From contig NZ_JANKOF010000027.1 of assembly GCF_024655565.1 (NCBI RefSeq), positions 1 to 52,660 of the forward strand: a stretch of 52,660 bases of DNA, written 5' to 3'. The first letter of the stretch is position 1. The number at the start of each line of letters is the position of its first letter. This stretch comes from Nitratireductor sp. ZSWI3. Lineage in GTDB: Bacteria > Pseudomonadota > Alphaproteobacteria > Rhizobiales > Rhizobiaceae. Shown one piece after another: positions 43,059 through 51,234 of the stretch. Both the position numbers and the translations under genes were made by a program. The notes under the pieces are model-generated. The model ran no database searches and was not told the origin of the DNA. It worked only from the letters and a program-made list of their open reading frames with translations.

Positions 43059-43772
43059 ATGGAGAGGGTCTTCACCCTTCTGAGCTTCGGGCCCGAGGGC
43101 TGGAGCGACGACATCGCGGCAGGCGTGCTGGTCACGGTGTCCCTGGCGCTTGCCACGCTGCCGCTCGGTCTGGTGGTCGGGTTCCTCGTAGCGCTCGGCA
43201 AACGGTCGAACGACCGCCTGCTTCGGATCGCCGCGAACATCTACACCACACTGTTTCGCGGGCTTCCCGAACTGCTCACGCTGTTCCTGGTCTTCTACGG
43301 CGCGCAGATCGGCCTGCAGAAGCTGGTGCATCTGTTCGATCCCCGCGCCAACATCGAGATCAACGCCTTCATCGCCGGCATGGTCGCGCTGGGCGCGGTG
43401 TTCTCGTCCTACGCCAGCGAGGTTTTTCTGGCCGCCTTCCGCGCCATTCCGCAGGGACAATATGAAGGCAGTTTCGCGGTCGGCCTCTCCCGGTTGCAGA
43501 CGATGCGGCTCATCATCCTGCCTCAATTGGTGCGTCTTGCCCTGCCCGGCCTCTCCAATCTCTGGCTGATCCTGCTGAAGGACACGGCTCTCGTCTCGGT
43601 CATCGGCCTCGCCGACACGCTGCGCCAGGCTGGCATTGCCGCGCGCGTGACCAAGGAAGCCTTCCTCTTCTTCGGAATCGCCTGTCTCATCTATTTGGCC
43701 CTTGCCATGCTCTCCTCGGTCGCGCTCGGCGCAATCGAGCGCTGGGCCGAGCGCAGCGAGGTGTCGCGATGA
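43059..43772 (+). CDS. Amino-acid ABC transporter permease (HisQ-like)
   Basis: This 237-residue inner-membrane permease has about five transmembrane segments and the family sequence TLFRGLPELLTLFLVFYGAQIGLQ, with the coupling loop around GLSRLQTMRLIILPQLVRLALPGLSNLWL. It pairs with the next gene, whose start overlaps its stop as ATGA. No ATPase gene is found in the window next to it. Confidence 0.9.
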   Translation: MERVFTLLSFGPEGWSDDIAAGVLVTVSLALATLPLGLVVGFLVALGKRSNDRLLRIAANIYTTLFRGLPELLTLFLVFYGAQIGLQKLVHLFDPRANIEINAFIAGMVALGAVFSSYASEVFLAAFRAIPQGQYEGSFAVGLSRLQTMRLIILPQLVRLALPGLSNLWLILLKDTALVSVIGLADTLRQAGIAARVTKEAFLFFGIACLIYLALAMLSSVALGAIERWAERSEVSR

Positions 43773-44593
43773 GTGCGGACCGAACCGCCGCCCTGCCGCG
43801 CCCGCCGGCGGAGAAGAAGCGTTGGACGCACCAGCGCACCGTCGGCCTCGTCCTGCTGTGCCTGTGGGCCGCTCTGGGCCTGGCGGTGCTGTTCTTCATG
43901 ATCCAGGCCTGGGACCCGGCGATCTTCAGCCGTTATGCGCCGCGATACATGTCCGGCCTGTGGACCACGATAAGGCTGGTCGTTCTGTCGGTCGTCCTCG
44001 GCGCCCTGCTGTCGATCCCTGTCGCCTATGCGCGGATGTCGAAGAACCATGTCCTTTCCTCGCTGGCCTACGCCTATGTCTACTTCTTCCGTGGAACGCC
44101 GCTGCTGGCGCAGACCTTCCTGGTGTATTACGGGCTCGGCTCGTTCCGTCCCGAGTTGCAGGCGATCGGTCTTTGGACCTTCTTTCGCGAAGCCTGGTAT
44201 TGCGCCGTCTTCGCCTTCACGCTGAACACCGCCGCCTATCAGGCGGAGATCCTGCGCGGCGCCATCGAAAGCGTCAGGCGCGGGCAATGGGAGGCGGCGG
44301 CGGCGCTCGGACTGTCGAAGCTGCAGACCCTGCGCAAGATCATCGTGCCCCAGGCGATGATCGTCGCCCTTCGTCCCTACGGCAACGAAATCATTCTGAT
44401 GATCAAGGGGTCCGCGATCGTCGCCATCATCACAGTCTATGACCTGATGGGCGAGACGCGGCGGGCTTATTCACAGACTTTCGATTTCCAGACTTACATC
44501 TGGGCGGCGCTGATCTATCTTGTCATCGTCGAGCTGTTGCGCAACCTGATCGACTGGATCGAAGGGCGCATCACGCGGCATCTGAAGCGCTGA
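43769..44593 (+). CDS. Amino-acid ABC transporter permease (HisM-like)
   Basis: This 274-residue permease carries a longer N-terminal tail (about 30 residues), then five to six segments with FFRGTPLLAQTFLVYYGLGSF and the coupling loop ALGLSKLQTLRKIIVPQAMIVALRPYGNEIILMIKGSA. It forms the heterodimeric channel with the preceding gene. Confidence 0.9.
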   Translation: MSADRTAALPRPPAEKKRWTHQRTVGLVLLCLWAALGLAVLFFMIQAWDPAIFSRYAPRYMSGLWTTIRLVVLSVVLGALLSIPVAYARMSKNHVLSSLAYAYVYFFRGTPLLAQTFLVYYGLGSFRPELQAIGLWTFFREAWYCAVFAFTLNTAAYQAEILRGAIESVRRGQWEAAAALGLSKLQTLRKIIVPQAMIVALRPYGNEIILMIKGSAIVAIITVYDLMGETRRAYSQTFDFQTYIWAALIYLVIVELLRNLIDWIEGRITRHLKR

Positions 44594-44643
44594 TTTCGCG
44601 CAGGCCGCAAACGCAACCCGCAAGAGGAGGATTGTTGGACCGG

Positions 44644-45513
44644 ATGGCAGACGTTGCATTCATCGGGCTCGGCGTCATGGGATATCCGATGGCCGCTCAC
44701 CTGCAGAACAAGGGCGGCCACAGGGTCACCGTCTACAACCGCACCGCGGCAAAAGCCGAGAAGTGGGTGGCCGAACACGGCGGTTCGAACGCTGCGACAC
44801 CGATGGAGGCGGCGAAGGACAAGGATTTCGTCTTCGCCTGCGTCGGCAACGACGATGACCTGCGCTCGGTAACCCTCGGTGCCGAGGGCGCCTTCCAGAG
44901 CATGAAAGCGGGCGCCGTCTTCATCGACAACACGACGGCCTCGGCCGAAGTGGCCCGCGACCTGGCTCGGGAGGCCGAAAAGCGCGGCCTCGCCTTTCTC
45001 GACGCGCCGGTCTCCGGCGGCCAGGCCGGCGCGGAAAACGGCGTGCTGACGGTCATGTGCGGCGGCACGCAGGAGACCTTCGACCGGGCCGAGCCGGTGA
45101 TCGCCTCCTATGCCCGCATGGTCGGCCTCATGGGGCCCGCCGGAGCCGGCCAGCTCACCAAGATGATCAACCAGATCTGCATCGCCGGCCTGGTGCAGGG
45201 TCTCGCCGAAGGCATCCATTTCGGGCGCCAGGCCGGGCTCGACATCGAAAAGGTGGTCGACGTCATTTCAAAGGGCGCCGCCGGATCCTGGCAGATGGAG
45301 AACCGCCACAAGACCATGGCCGCCGGAAAATACGACTTCGGCTTCGCGGTCGACTGGATGCGCAAGGATCTCGGCATCTGCCTCGCTGAGGCGAACCGCA
45401 ACGGCGCCAGCCTGCCGGTGACGGCCCTTGTGGATCAGTTCTACAAGGACGTTCAGTCCATGGGCGGCAGCCGCTGGGACACCTCGTCCCTGCTCGCCCG
45501 GCTCGAGAAGTGA
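44644..45513 (+). CDS. NAD(P)-dependent oxidoreductase, 3-hydroxyisobutyrate dehydrogenase-like
   Basis: This beta-hydroxyacid dehydrogenase of 289 residues has the Rossmann start VAFIGLGVMGYPMAAHL, FLDAPVSGGQAGAENG as substrate motif and the catalytic lysine in GQLTKMINQICI (K in TKMINQ). Substrates of this family include 3-hydroxyisobutyrate, tartronate semialdehyde and beta-hydroxy acids from amino-acid breakdown. AGAGGAGG ends 13 bases before the ATG; a TTG at 44635 is four bases from it and adds three residues. It follows the amino-acid permeases by about 50 bases, so the pair may be linked in one pathway. Confidence 0.87.
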   Translation: MADVAFIGLGVMGYPMAAHLQNKGGHRVTVYNRTAAKAEKWVAEHGGSNAATPMEAAKDKDFVFACVGNDDDLRSVTLGAEGAFQSMKAGAVFIDNTTASAEVARDLAREAEKRGLAFLDAPVSGGQAGAENGVLTVMCGGTQETFDRAEPVIASYARMVGLMGPAGAGQLTKMINQICIAGLVQGLAEGIHFGRQAGLDIEKVVDVISKGAAGSWQMENRHKTMAAGKYDFGFAVDWMRKDLGICLAEANRNGASLPVTALVDQFYKDVQSMGGSRWDTSSLLARLEK

Positions 45514-45589
45514 CGCTTTAGAGCGGTTCAGGTTTTGACGGAAGCGCTCGGTCGAATGCGTGGTTTCGGCTCGGCTTCGGCGCGCGGCA

Positions 45590-45749
45590 CACCCCCCTCT
45601 GGCCTGCCGGCCATCTCCCCCTCAAGGGGGGAGATCAGCAGGCAGCACCGTGTCGCATCCCGTGCAACGTTGGACGGTTGGTCAAAGTCCTTGCGGCCGT
45701 CCAATCTCCCCCCTTGAGGGGGAGATGGCCGGCAGGGCAGAGGGGGGTG
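45590..45749. repeat. REP-like element with 46-bp inverted arms
   Basis: The arms 45590-45635 and 45704-45749 match at 45 of 46 positions in inverted orientation. Each arm also contains its own hairpin (CTCCCC around a short loop with GGGGAG). The 45514-45847 interval holds this element, a further short dyad and no gene. Elements with CACCCCCCTCTG ends and a CCGGCCATCTCCCCCTC core are, from memory, common in Mesorhizobium-type genomes. No transposase ORF is present. Confidence 0.8.
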
Positions 45750-45819
45750 CGATAGGCGCCCGATGCTTCAAGCAAAAGATGAAAAGCTCTAGGAAAAAGT
45801 CCCAGCCCTCGCGACGGCG

Positions 45820-45843
45820 CTGTGCGTCTCTTCGGACGCACAG
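45820..45843 (-). terminator. Hairpin just after the Lrp-family gene
   Basis: CTGTGCGTC and GACGCACAG pair perfectly around a six-base loop, four bases beyond the stop codon of the regulator. No T-run follows, so termination is likely but not certain. Confidence 0.5.
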
Positions 45844-45847
45844 TTCC

Positions 45848-46339
45848 CTATGCCGAAGCGTTCGACGTCTCCTTGTCGAGCACCAGATAATCCAGAGGCA
45901 ACTCGGTCGTATATTTGATCTGCTCCATGGCGAAGGTCGAGGAGACGTCGCGGATCTCGATCTTGCTGATCAGCTTCTTGTAGAACGCATCATAGGCGGC
46001 GATGTCCGGAACGACGACGCGCAGCAGGTAGTCGACATCGCCGCTCATGCGGTAAAACTCCACCACCTCCGGAAACTGCTGGATCACCTCCGAAAAGCGC
46101 TTCAGCCATTCGTGGCTGTGCATGTTGGTCCGGATCGAGACGAACACGTTCACCTTGGCGTTGACCTTCTCCGGATCGAGAACGGCGACGCGCCTGCGAA
46201 TGACGCCTTCCTCCTCGAGCTTTTGAATCCGTCTCCAGCACGGCGTCGTCGAAAGCCCGACTTTCTTTGCGACATCGGCCACCGCAAGGGTCGAATTTTC
46301 CTGCAACAGGCGTAGGATCTTACGGTCGAGGCGGTCCAT
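45848..46339 (-). CDS. Lrp/AsnC-family transcriptional regulator
   Basis: This 163-residue protein has an N-terminal helix-turn-helix (DRLDRKILRLLQENSTLAVADVAKKVGLSTTPCWRRIQKLEEEGVI) and a C-terminal RAM domain (about 75-150) that binds amino acids and builds octamers. The CWRRI segment is typical. The ATG at 46339 has GGAG seven bases upstream. The amino-acid ABC operon and dehydrogenase lie on the other side of the REP element, so regulation of them is possible but unproven. Confidence 0.92.
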   Translation of the reverse strand: MDRLDRKILRLLQENSTLAVADVAKKVGLSTTPCWRRIQKLEEEGVIRRRVAVLDPEKVNAKVNVFVSIRTNMHSHEWLKRFSEVIQQFPEVVEFYRMSGDVDYLLRVVVPDIAAYDAFYKKLISKIEIRDVSSTFAMEQIKYTTELPLDYLVLDKETSNASA

Positions 46340-46412
46340 CACAGTCTCCGAGAAAAATGATTTCCCAAATTGGCAGCGAGTACGCTCCGAAACAAGAAAA
46401 TATTTGCTACAA

Positions 46413-46424
46413 ACACCGCGGTGT
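46413..46424. promoter_or_regulatory. ACACCGCGGTGT palindrome upstream of the Lrp gene
   Basis: A perfect 12-bp palindrome lies about 75 bases upstream of the regulator start, beside an AT-rich segment (46392-46413) that is a likely promoter. It could be an operator; no binding protein is assigned. Confidence 0.3.
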
Positions 46425-46437
46425 GAGTTGAATTTCC

Positions 46438-47061
46438 TCATATTTTGCTGAGATGCCATCGGATTTCCTCGCGCAGGACCGGCAGCAGGTCCCGCTCGAA
46501 CCACGGATTGCGCTTCAGCCACCCGGTGTTTCGCCAGGAGGGATGCGGCAGCGGCAGAACCCGCGGGTGGAGGTCCCGGTCGAGCAGCCGGCGCCAGTCG
46601 CGCACGGTCTCCGTCAGCGTCGTCCGACGATCCGCTCCCAGATGCCAGGCCTGCGCGTACTGGCCGATCACCAGCACCAGTTCGATCTGCGGCATCCGTG
46701 CCAGGAGTTGGTCCCGCCATGCCGGAGCGCATTCACGGCGCGGCGGAAGATCGCCTCCCTTCGCGTCAAGTCCCGGAAAGCAGAAGCCCATCGGCACGAT
46801 TGCGAAACACGCGGGATCGTAAAAGGTCGCCCGGTCGACCTTCAACCAGTCACGCAACCGGTCACCGGAGCGGTCGTCGAACGGCAGCCCCGAGGCGTGA
46901 ACCCGTGTGCCCGGCGCCTGCCCGGCGATCAGCACGCGCGCCGTCGGCGAGCCGACCACGACCGGGCGCGGCTCGTGCGGCAACGGTCTGCCCCGGGGTT
47001 CCTCGACGCAGATGCGGCAGGCACGGATCTCCGCCAGAAGATCGTTCAGTTGCTCGCTCAC
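46438..47061 (-). CDS. Uracil-DNA glycosylase superfamily protein
   Basis: This 207-residue protein has UDG-fold motifs: GQAPGTRVHASGLPFDDRSGDRL as motif A region and LPHPSWRN as the DNA-minor-groove motif. CRIC near the start resembles part of the Fe-S cysteine set of family 4 enzymes, but I cannot identify all four ligands. It probably recognises or removes uracil-like lesions; a divergent activity is possible. It lies 10 bases downstream of the glutathione transferase gene on the same strand. Confidence 0.82.
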   Translation of the reverse strand: MSEQLNDLLAEIRACRICVEEPRGRPLPHEPRPVVVGSPTARVLIAGQAPGTRVHASGLPFDDRSGDRLRDWLKVDRATFYDPACFAIVPMGFCFPGLDAKGGDLPPRRECAPAWRDQLLARMPQIELVLVIGQYAQAWHLGADRRTTLTETVRDWRRLLDRDLHPRVLPLPHPSWRNTGWLKRNPWFERDLLPVLREEIRWHLSKI

Positions 47062-47071
47062 CGGCTTTCCA

Positions 47072-47683
47072 TCATGCCTTTGCGCTCGCCCGCGAAGAGA
47101 CCGCCTGATACCAGCGCGTCAGATGATCGAGGCCGTCGGGGACGACCAGCCGCGCCGGCTTCATGAAGTCGATGCTGACCAGCCCCGTGATGTCCGCGAT
47201 CGTGTACTCGTCGCCAGCGACGAAGGGGCGGTCGGCCAGATGCTGGTCGAGCAGTTCGAGGAACTCCAGGACCTTCGGCTTGTTGGCTTCGCCCCATTCG
47301 GCCACCTGCGGCACTTCCCACTCCTTCATGGCCGGGTGCAGATGGCGGAACACCTGGGCGACCGGCAGGAAGAGATGCATTTCGAGGCGCCGCTGCCACA
47401 TCTCCACCGTGGCCGCTCCCAACGCTCCTCTTCCGAGCAGAGCGGGCTCCGGCTGCAACATCTCGAAATAACGGCAGATGGCCACGGTTTCCGTGAGGAT
47501 GGTGCCGTCGTCGAGTTCGAGGACCGGCAGCCGCTGCAGGGGATTGAGTTTCGTCAGCGTTTCGGACCTGTGTCCCATCGCCCCCATGTCCACTGGCACC
47601 AGGGGAACCTCGATCCCCTTCTCGGCCAGGAAGATGCGGACCCGGCGGGGATTCGGCGCGCGGCCTCCATCGTAAAGCTTCAT
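47072..47683 (-). CDS. Glutathione S-transferase family protein
   Basis: This 203-residue protein has an N-terminal thioredoxin fold (MKLYDGGRAPNPRRVRIFLAEKGIEV, LQRLPVLELDDGTILTETVAI with the cis-Pro and the glutathione-binding ET) and a C-terminal helical domain with FVAGDEYTIADI. It conjugates or reduces using glutathione; the specific substrate is unknown. The ATG at 47683 has GAGGAG upstream. It lies just downstream of the thermonuclease-like gene. Confidence 0.9.
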   Translation of the reverse strand: MKLYDGGRAPNPRRVRIFLAEKGIEVPLVPVDMGAMGHRSETLTKLNPLQRLPVLELDDGTILTETVAICRYFEMLQPEPALLGRGALGAATVEMWQRRLEMHLFLPVAQVFRHLHPAMKEWEVPQVAEWGEANKPKVLEFLELLDQHLADRPFVAGDEYTIADITGLVSIDFMKPARLVVPDGLDHLTRWYQAVSSRASAKA

Positions 47684-47693
47684 CGACGTCTCC

Positions 47694-48299
47694 TCATTCC
47701 GGCCTCCCGAGGAGGCGCTTTGCAAAACTCAGAATGCGCTCCAGCAGGCCGCTCTCGACCGTTTCGGGATCGCCGCCATGGCTCGCCCGCCAGTCGCGCG
47801 GCGCATCGAATTCCCCGTCCCAGATGCCACGCCGAGCACGGCGCGCCTCGGCCTCCGCCGCCCCGTAGTCGCCATAGGCGACGGCCCAGCCGCCGGCAAC
47901 CAGCGCCTCGCCGAGATCTTTGCCGTTGACGCTGCACCGCGCCAGCAGGCGGTCGTAGCGGTCGTGCTCGTGGCCTTCGCATTTCACCTCCCCTGCCCCG
48001 ATCAGCCCGCGCAGCACATTGCGCGCTTCCCGCCCGCAGGAATACGTCACGCCACGCCTGCTGCAGGTCTGCTGGAATTCCGGTGCATCGAGCCCCAGCA
48101 GGCGGATGCGAACGCCCGACAGCGTCAGGGTATCACCGTCGTTCACGGTCACGGCACCGGACAGGCTGCGCGTGTTCAGCCGCTGAAGACGATCCACCGC
48201 GACGGCGAGCACGCCGATCACGCACAGGGCGAACAGAATGTCGCCCGCCCGCCCGAAGCGGCTGCGCGAACGCGCCCGGTAGCGACGGCGTCCTCTCAT
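47694..48299 (-). CDS. Membrane-anchored thermonuclease (SNase) family protein
   Basis: This 201-residue protein has a basic N-terminus and one membrane anchor (about 20-38), then a staphylococcal nuclease domain: VNDGDTLTLSGVRIRLLGLDAPE and DRYDRLLARCSVNGKDLGEALVAGGWAVAY. It should face the periplasm. It may cut nucleic acid or be an OB-fold protein of other role. Its stop is ten bases from the glutathione transferase start. Confidence 0.85.
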   Translation of the reverse strand: MRGRRRYRARSRSRFGRAGDILFALCVIGVLAVAVDRLQRLNTRSLSGAVTVNDGDTLTLSGVRIRLLGLDAPEFQQTCSRRGVTYSCGREARNVLRGLIGAGEVKCEGHEHDRYDRLLARCSVNGKDLGEALVAGGWAVAYGDYGAAEAEARRARRGIWDGEFDAPRDWRASHGGDPETVESGLLERILSFAKRLLGRPE

Positions 48300-48367
48300 G
48301 GGCTGAAGGGTCTCTTAATCATTCCAGGATAGCGTGGCCGGCGAATAGCGGGAATTCAACTCGGGTG

Positions 48368-49891
48368 ATGGTGCCGGAACCTTCAACAACGGCCGACAAA
48401 TTCATTGTGGACCGCACCAAGCCGCATCGCAACAGCAATGTCGGCCGCGCGGTACAGCGCACGCGCGACCGCCTTTCCGCACAAGCCGGCACATGCGATT
48501 TCAACCGCGACACGCTGCAGATGCACGCCCGCGCCGTGCTCCACAACGCGGCCGCCCTTCCCGTCCTGGTGCTTCTCCTGTGCCTTGCCGGCTTCAACCT
48601 CGGCATGGGCGAGCACGTTGCGGCATGGGCGTTCACCGCGGTCCTGGGTTACACGCCGCTTTATCTCTTTGCGCGCCGCCTCAGCCGGCAGCCACGCGAC
48701 GAGATCGATGCGGCGCGCACCCAGCAGCTGTTCTTCCTTGCGCATTTCCTCAGCGGTCTGGGCTGGGCCTATCTGGTCGCATTGCGCTGCGAAGCCTGCG
48801 GAGCGGGTCAGATCCAAGTTTTCCAGGGTGCGGTGCTGCTCATCGTCATCGCCGCCACGGCGATGATGGCGGCATCGCTGGGCGGTGCTGTGGTGGCCGC
48901 ATTTGCGCTTCCCGTCTTTTTTTTCGCCTATGAAGCCGCCGGCCAGTCGACTCCGGCAGGCACGACGATGGCGGTTCTTCTTTCGCTTTCCCTGCCGTTC
49001 TTCGCCTACGTCGCCCATCACCGCAACCGGGCCGCGCTCACGCTGCTCTCCCTGCGCAGCGAAAAAGACGCGCTGATCGGCGAGTTGGAGACGGCGAAAG
49101 CCATGTCCGACGAGGCCCGGCGCCGGGCTGAGGAAGCCAATCTGGCCAAGTCGCGCTTCCTCGCCTCCATGAGCCACGAGCTCAGAACCCCGCTCAACGC
49201 CATCCTCGGCTTTTCGGAAGTGATGGCCAATCAGGTTCTCGGCCCCCTGGAGAACACCACCTACAAGGACTACGCCAACGACATCCATGTCTCGGGCCGG
49301 CATCTTCTCGACCTGATCAACGAGATTCTCGACCTCTCCCGCATCGAGGCCGGGCGCTATCCGTTGAACGAGGAGCCCCTGCTCCTGGCGCCGGTGGTGG
49401 AGGATTGCTGCAAGCTGGTCGAACTCAAGACGCAGGCGAAGAACATCCGCCTCGTCCTGCAGATCGAGCAGACGCTGCAGCAGCTACTTGCAGACGAGCG
49501 CGCTGTTCGCCAGATCGTCCTCAACCTTCTGTCGAACGCGGTGAAATTCACCCCGAGCGGCGGAGAAATCCGCATCCGCGTCGGCTGGACGGCCGGCGGC
49601 GGTCAGTACATCGCCATCAAGGACAACGGGCCCGGCATCCCGGAGGATGAACTGCCGGTGGTGCTCGCCGCGTTCGGCCAGGGCTCCATCGCGATCAAGA
49701 GCGCGGAGGAAGGCACCGGGCTCGGGCTGCCCATCGTCCAGGGCCTCACGCAATTGCATGACGGCGTCTTCGAGCTGAGATCGAAACTGCGCGCCGGCAC
49801 GGAAGCCATCGTCGCCTTCCCGCGGTCCCGCGTGGCGGAAGCCCCCCGCACGACGCGCAAAAGAAAAGTCTCCTCCGCCGGTAGCCGCTGA
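48368..49891 (+). CDS. Membrane sensor histidine kinase, orphan
   Basis: This 507-residue kinase has about five to six membrane helices (55-215), a coiled-coil (about 230-262), a HisKA domain with the phosphorylated His270 in FLASMSHELRTPLNAILGFSE, and a HATPase_c domain with LNLLSNAVKFTPSGG and DNGPGIPEDEL and EGTGLGLPIVQGL. The DHp sequence resembles the DivJ/PleC/PdhS group of alphaproteobacteria, which acts on DivK or PleD. No response regulator gene is nearby. The ATG at 48368 is chosen by length; a GGGTG precedes it. The stop abuts the cobT stop in TGATCA. Confidence 0.88.
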   Translation: MVPEPSTTADKFIVDRTKPHRNSNVGRAVQRTRDRLSAQAGTCDFNRDTLQMHARAVLHNAAALPVLVLLLCLAGFNLGMGEHVAAWAFTAVLGYTPLYLFARRLSRQPRDEIDAARTQQLFFLAHFLSGLGWAYLVALRCEACGAGQIQVFQGAVLLIVIAATAMMAASLGGAVVAAFALPVFFFAYEAAGQSTPAGTTMAVLLSLSLPFFAYVAHHRNRAALTLLSLRSEKDALIGELETAKAMSDEARRRAEEANLAKSRFLASMSHELRTPLNAILGFSEVMANQVLGPLENTTYKDYANDIHVSGRHLLDLINEILDLSRIEAGRYPLNEEPLLLAPVVEDCCKLVELKTQAKNIRLVLQIEQTLQQLLADERAVRQIVLNLLSNAVKFTPSGGEIRIRVGWTAGGGQYIAIKDNGPGIPEDELPVVLAAFGQGSIAIKSAEEGTGLGLPIVQGLTQLHDGVFELRSKLRAGTEAIVAFPRSRVAEAPRTTRKRKVSSAGSR

Positions 49892-50857
49892 TCAGGAAAG
49901 GCGGCGGGCGATCTCGGCGACGCCGCCCGCCAGGACGGCCGCGGATTTGACCACGCCGGCGGCCATCGCGGCGCCGCATCCCCCGCCCTCGGCGAGCCCG
50001 AGCGCCAGAAGCGGTTCCAGATGGAGCCGCGCCGCGACCTCCACCGCCACGGGATGGTCGGCGCCGGAAAGGACGCAATGGGCGATGGCGGTCGGCCTCA
50101 ACCGATGCAGCACGGCAGCGGCGGCCAGCGCCGGCAGGCCATCGAGAATCACCGGCATCTGCTGCATGCGGGCGGCCACGATCGCGCCGGTGAGCGCTGC
50201 GATGTCGCGACCGCCGAGCCGGCGAAGCACCTCGAGCGGATCGTGCAGATGCCCCTCGTGAGCCGTCACGGCGCGTTCCACCACGTCGAGAGCATCGCGC
50301 GGCATGCCGTCACTCGCGACCTCAAGCAGCGCCGTCAGCACCGCCAGGGCCGCCACATCGGCCTGCTCGCCAAGCGAGCCGAGGCACAGGAGGTCGCCGC
50401 CTTCGGCGGTGGCCTCCATGCCGAAGGCGATGGTCGCCGCACAGGCCCGTTCGTCGAGAGCCGGCTCGCGGGTGATGTCGCCGGAGGGCAGATCGAGGGC
50501 GAGGTCGAAGACGTTCAGGGAAAGATCGTTGGCGACGCACAGATGCGAGACGGCCGCAGCGCCCGCCGCAACGGCATCGACGCGCCGGCGCTGGTCGGCG
50601 AGCACGTCCCGGCCCGCAAAGGAAAAACCGTGCGTGGCGGCATAAAGGGCGACGCCGGCTTTGCCGATCAGCGGCGGCACCCGCTCGCGTGTCGCGGCAA
50701 GCCACAGGGCGAGCCCCTTCATCCGCCCGAGTTCCTCACCGGCATAGCCTGCCCCGGCGAAGGCATCCTCCATCGCCGAAGCGGCCGCGCGATCGGGCTC
50801 GCTGATCTGCTGCAACAGGCTGCGCACGTCGTCGAAAGGCATTCCGGAAACGGTCAT
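49892..50857 (-). CDS. cobT: Nicotinate-nucleotide--dimethylbenzimidazole phosphoribosyltransferase
   Basis: This 321-residue enzyme activates dimethylbenzimidazole to alpha-ribazole phosphate for the lower ligand of cobalamin. Family segments are SGMPFDDVRSLL at the start, the ALYAATHGFSFAGRDV region, DITREPALDERAC, GGDLLCLGSLGEQ, and the C-terminal loop LALGLAEGGGCGAAMA containing the catalytic Glu. The length is slightly shorter than many CobT proteins. I found no B12 riboswitch upstream. It is divergent from the DUF1289 gene, with about 140 bases between. Confidence 0.9.
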   Translation of the reverse strand: MTVSGMPFDDVRSLLQQISEPDRAAASAMEDAFAGAGYAGEELGRMKGLALWLAATRERVPPLIGKAGVALYAATHGFSFAGRDVLADQRRRVDAVAAGAAAVSHLCVANDLSLNVFDLALDLPSGDITREPALDERACAATIAFGMEATAEGGDLLCLGSLGEQADVAALAVLTALLEVASDGMPRDALDVVERAVTAHEGHLHDPLEVLRRLGGRDIAALTGAIVAARMQQMPVILDGLPALAAAAVLHRLRPTAIAHCVLSGADHPVAVEVAARLHLEPLLALGLAEGGGCGAAMAAGVVKSAAVLAGGVAEIARRLS

Positions 50858-50999
50858 GGGAAATCCACCCGATTGGAGACGGCAACGGCATAGCCGCCGA
50901 GACAGCCCAACGCAATGGCGCAAGCGCCTATACCAAGGGAGGTGGCTCTTGCACGTGGGCGTCGAATGTCCCATGTCAGAGCAAACGGCTGGACGATTG

Positions 51000-51233
51000 A
51001 TGACGGAAATCGACTCCCCTTGCATCCTGGTCTGCTCGATCGACCTTAACACCGGCTATTGCTTCGGCTGCGGCAGGACGCGCGCCGAAATCGCTTCCTG
51101 GATCGGCATGACCAAGGCCGAGCGCCGCGCGGTGATGGAGGCACTGCCGGCCCGATTGGAGACCGTCGAGCGTCGCCCGCGGCGCGAGACGAAGCGCGCG
51201 CGCCTCGCCCGCCTGCGCGCCGAGGGCCGATAG
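51000..51233 (+). CDS. DUF1289 domain-containing protein
   Basis: This 77-residue protein contains the DUF1289 core SPCILVCSIDLNTGYCFGCGRTRAEIASW, with four cysteines that could bind an Fe-S cluster or zinc. The tail is arginine-rich. The ATG at 51000 gives the normal start just before the first cysteine; an in-frame ATG at 50973 lacks a ribosome site. It sits one base from the aspartic protease gene, a pairing often seen in Rhizobiales. Confidence 0.87.
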   Translation: MTEIDSPCILVCSIDLNTGYCFGCGRTRAEIASWIGMTKAERRAVMEALPARLETVERRPRRETKRARLARLRAEGR

Positions 51234-51234
51234 C

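Noticed and set aside
50858-50999. B12 riboswitch ahead of cobT
   Set aside because: The interval is about 140 bases and shows no B12-box or matching stems.
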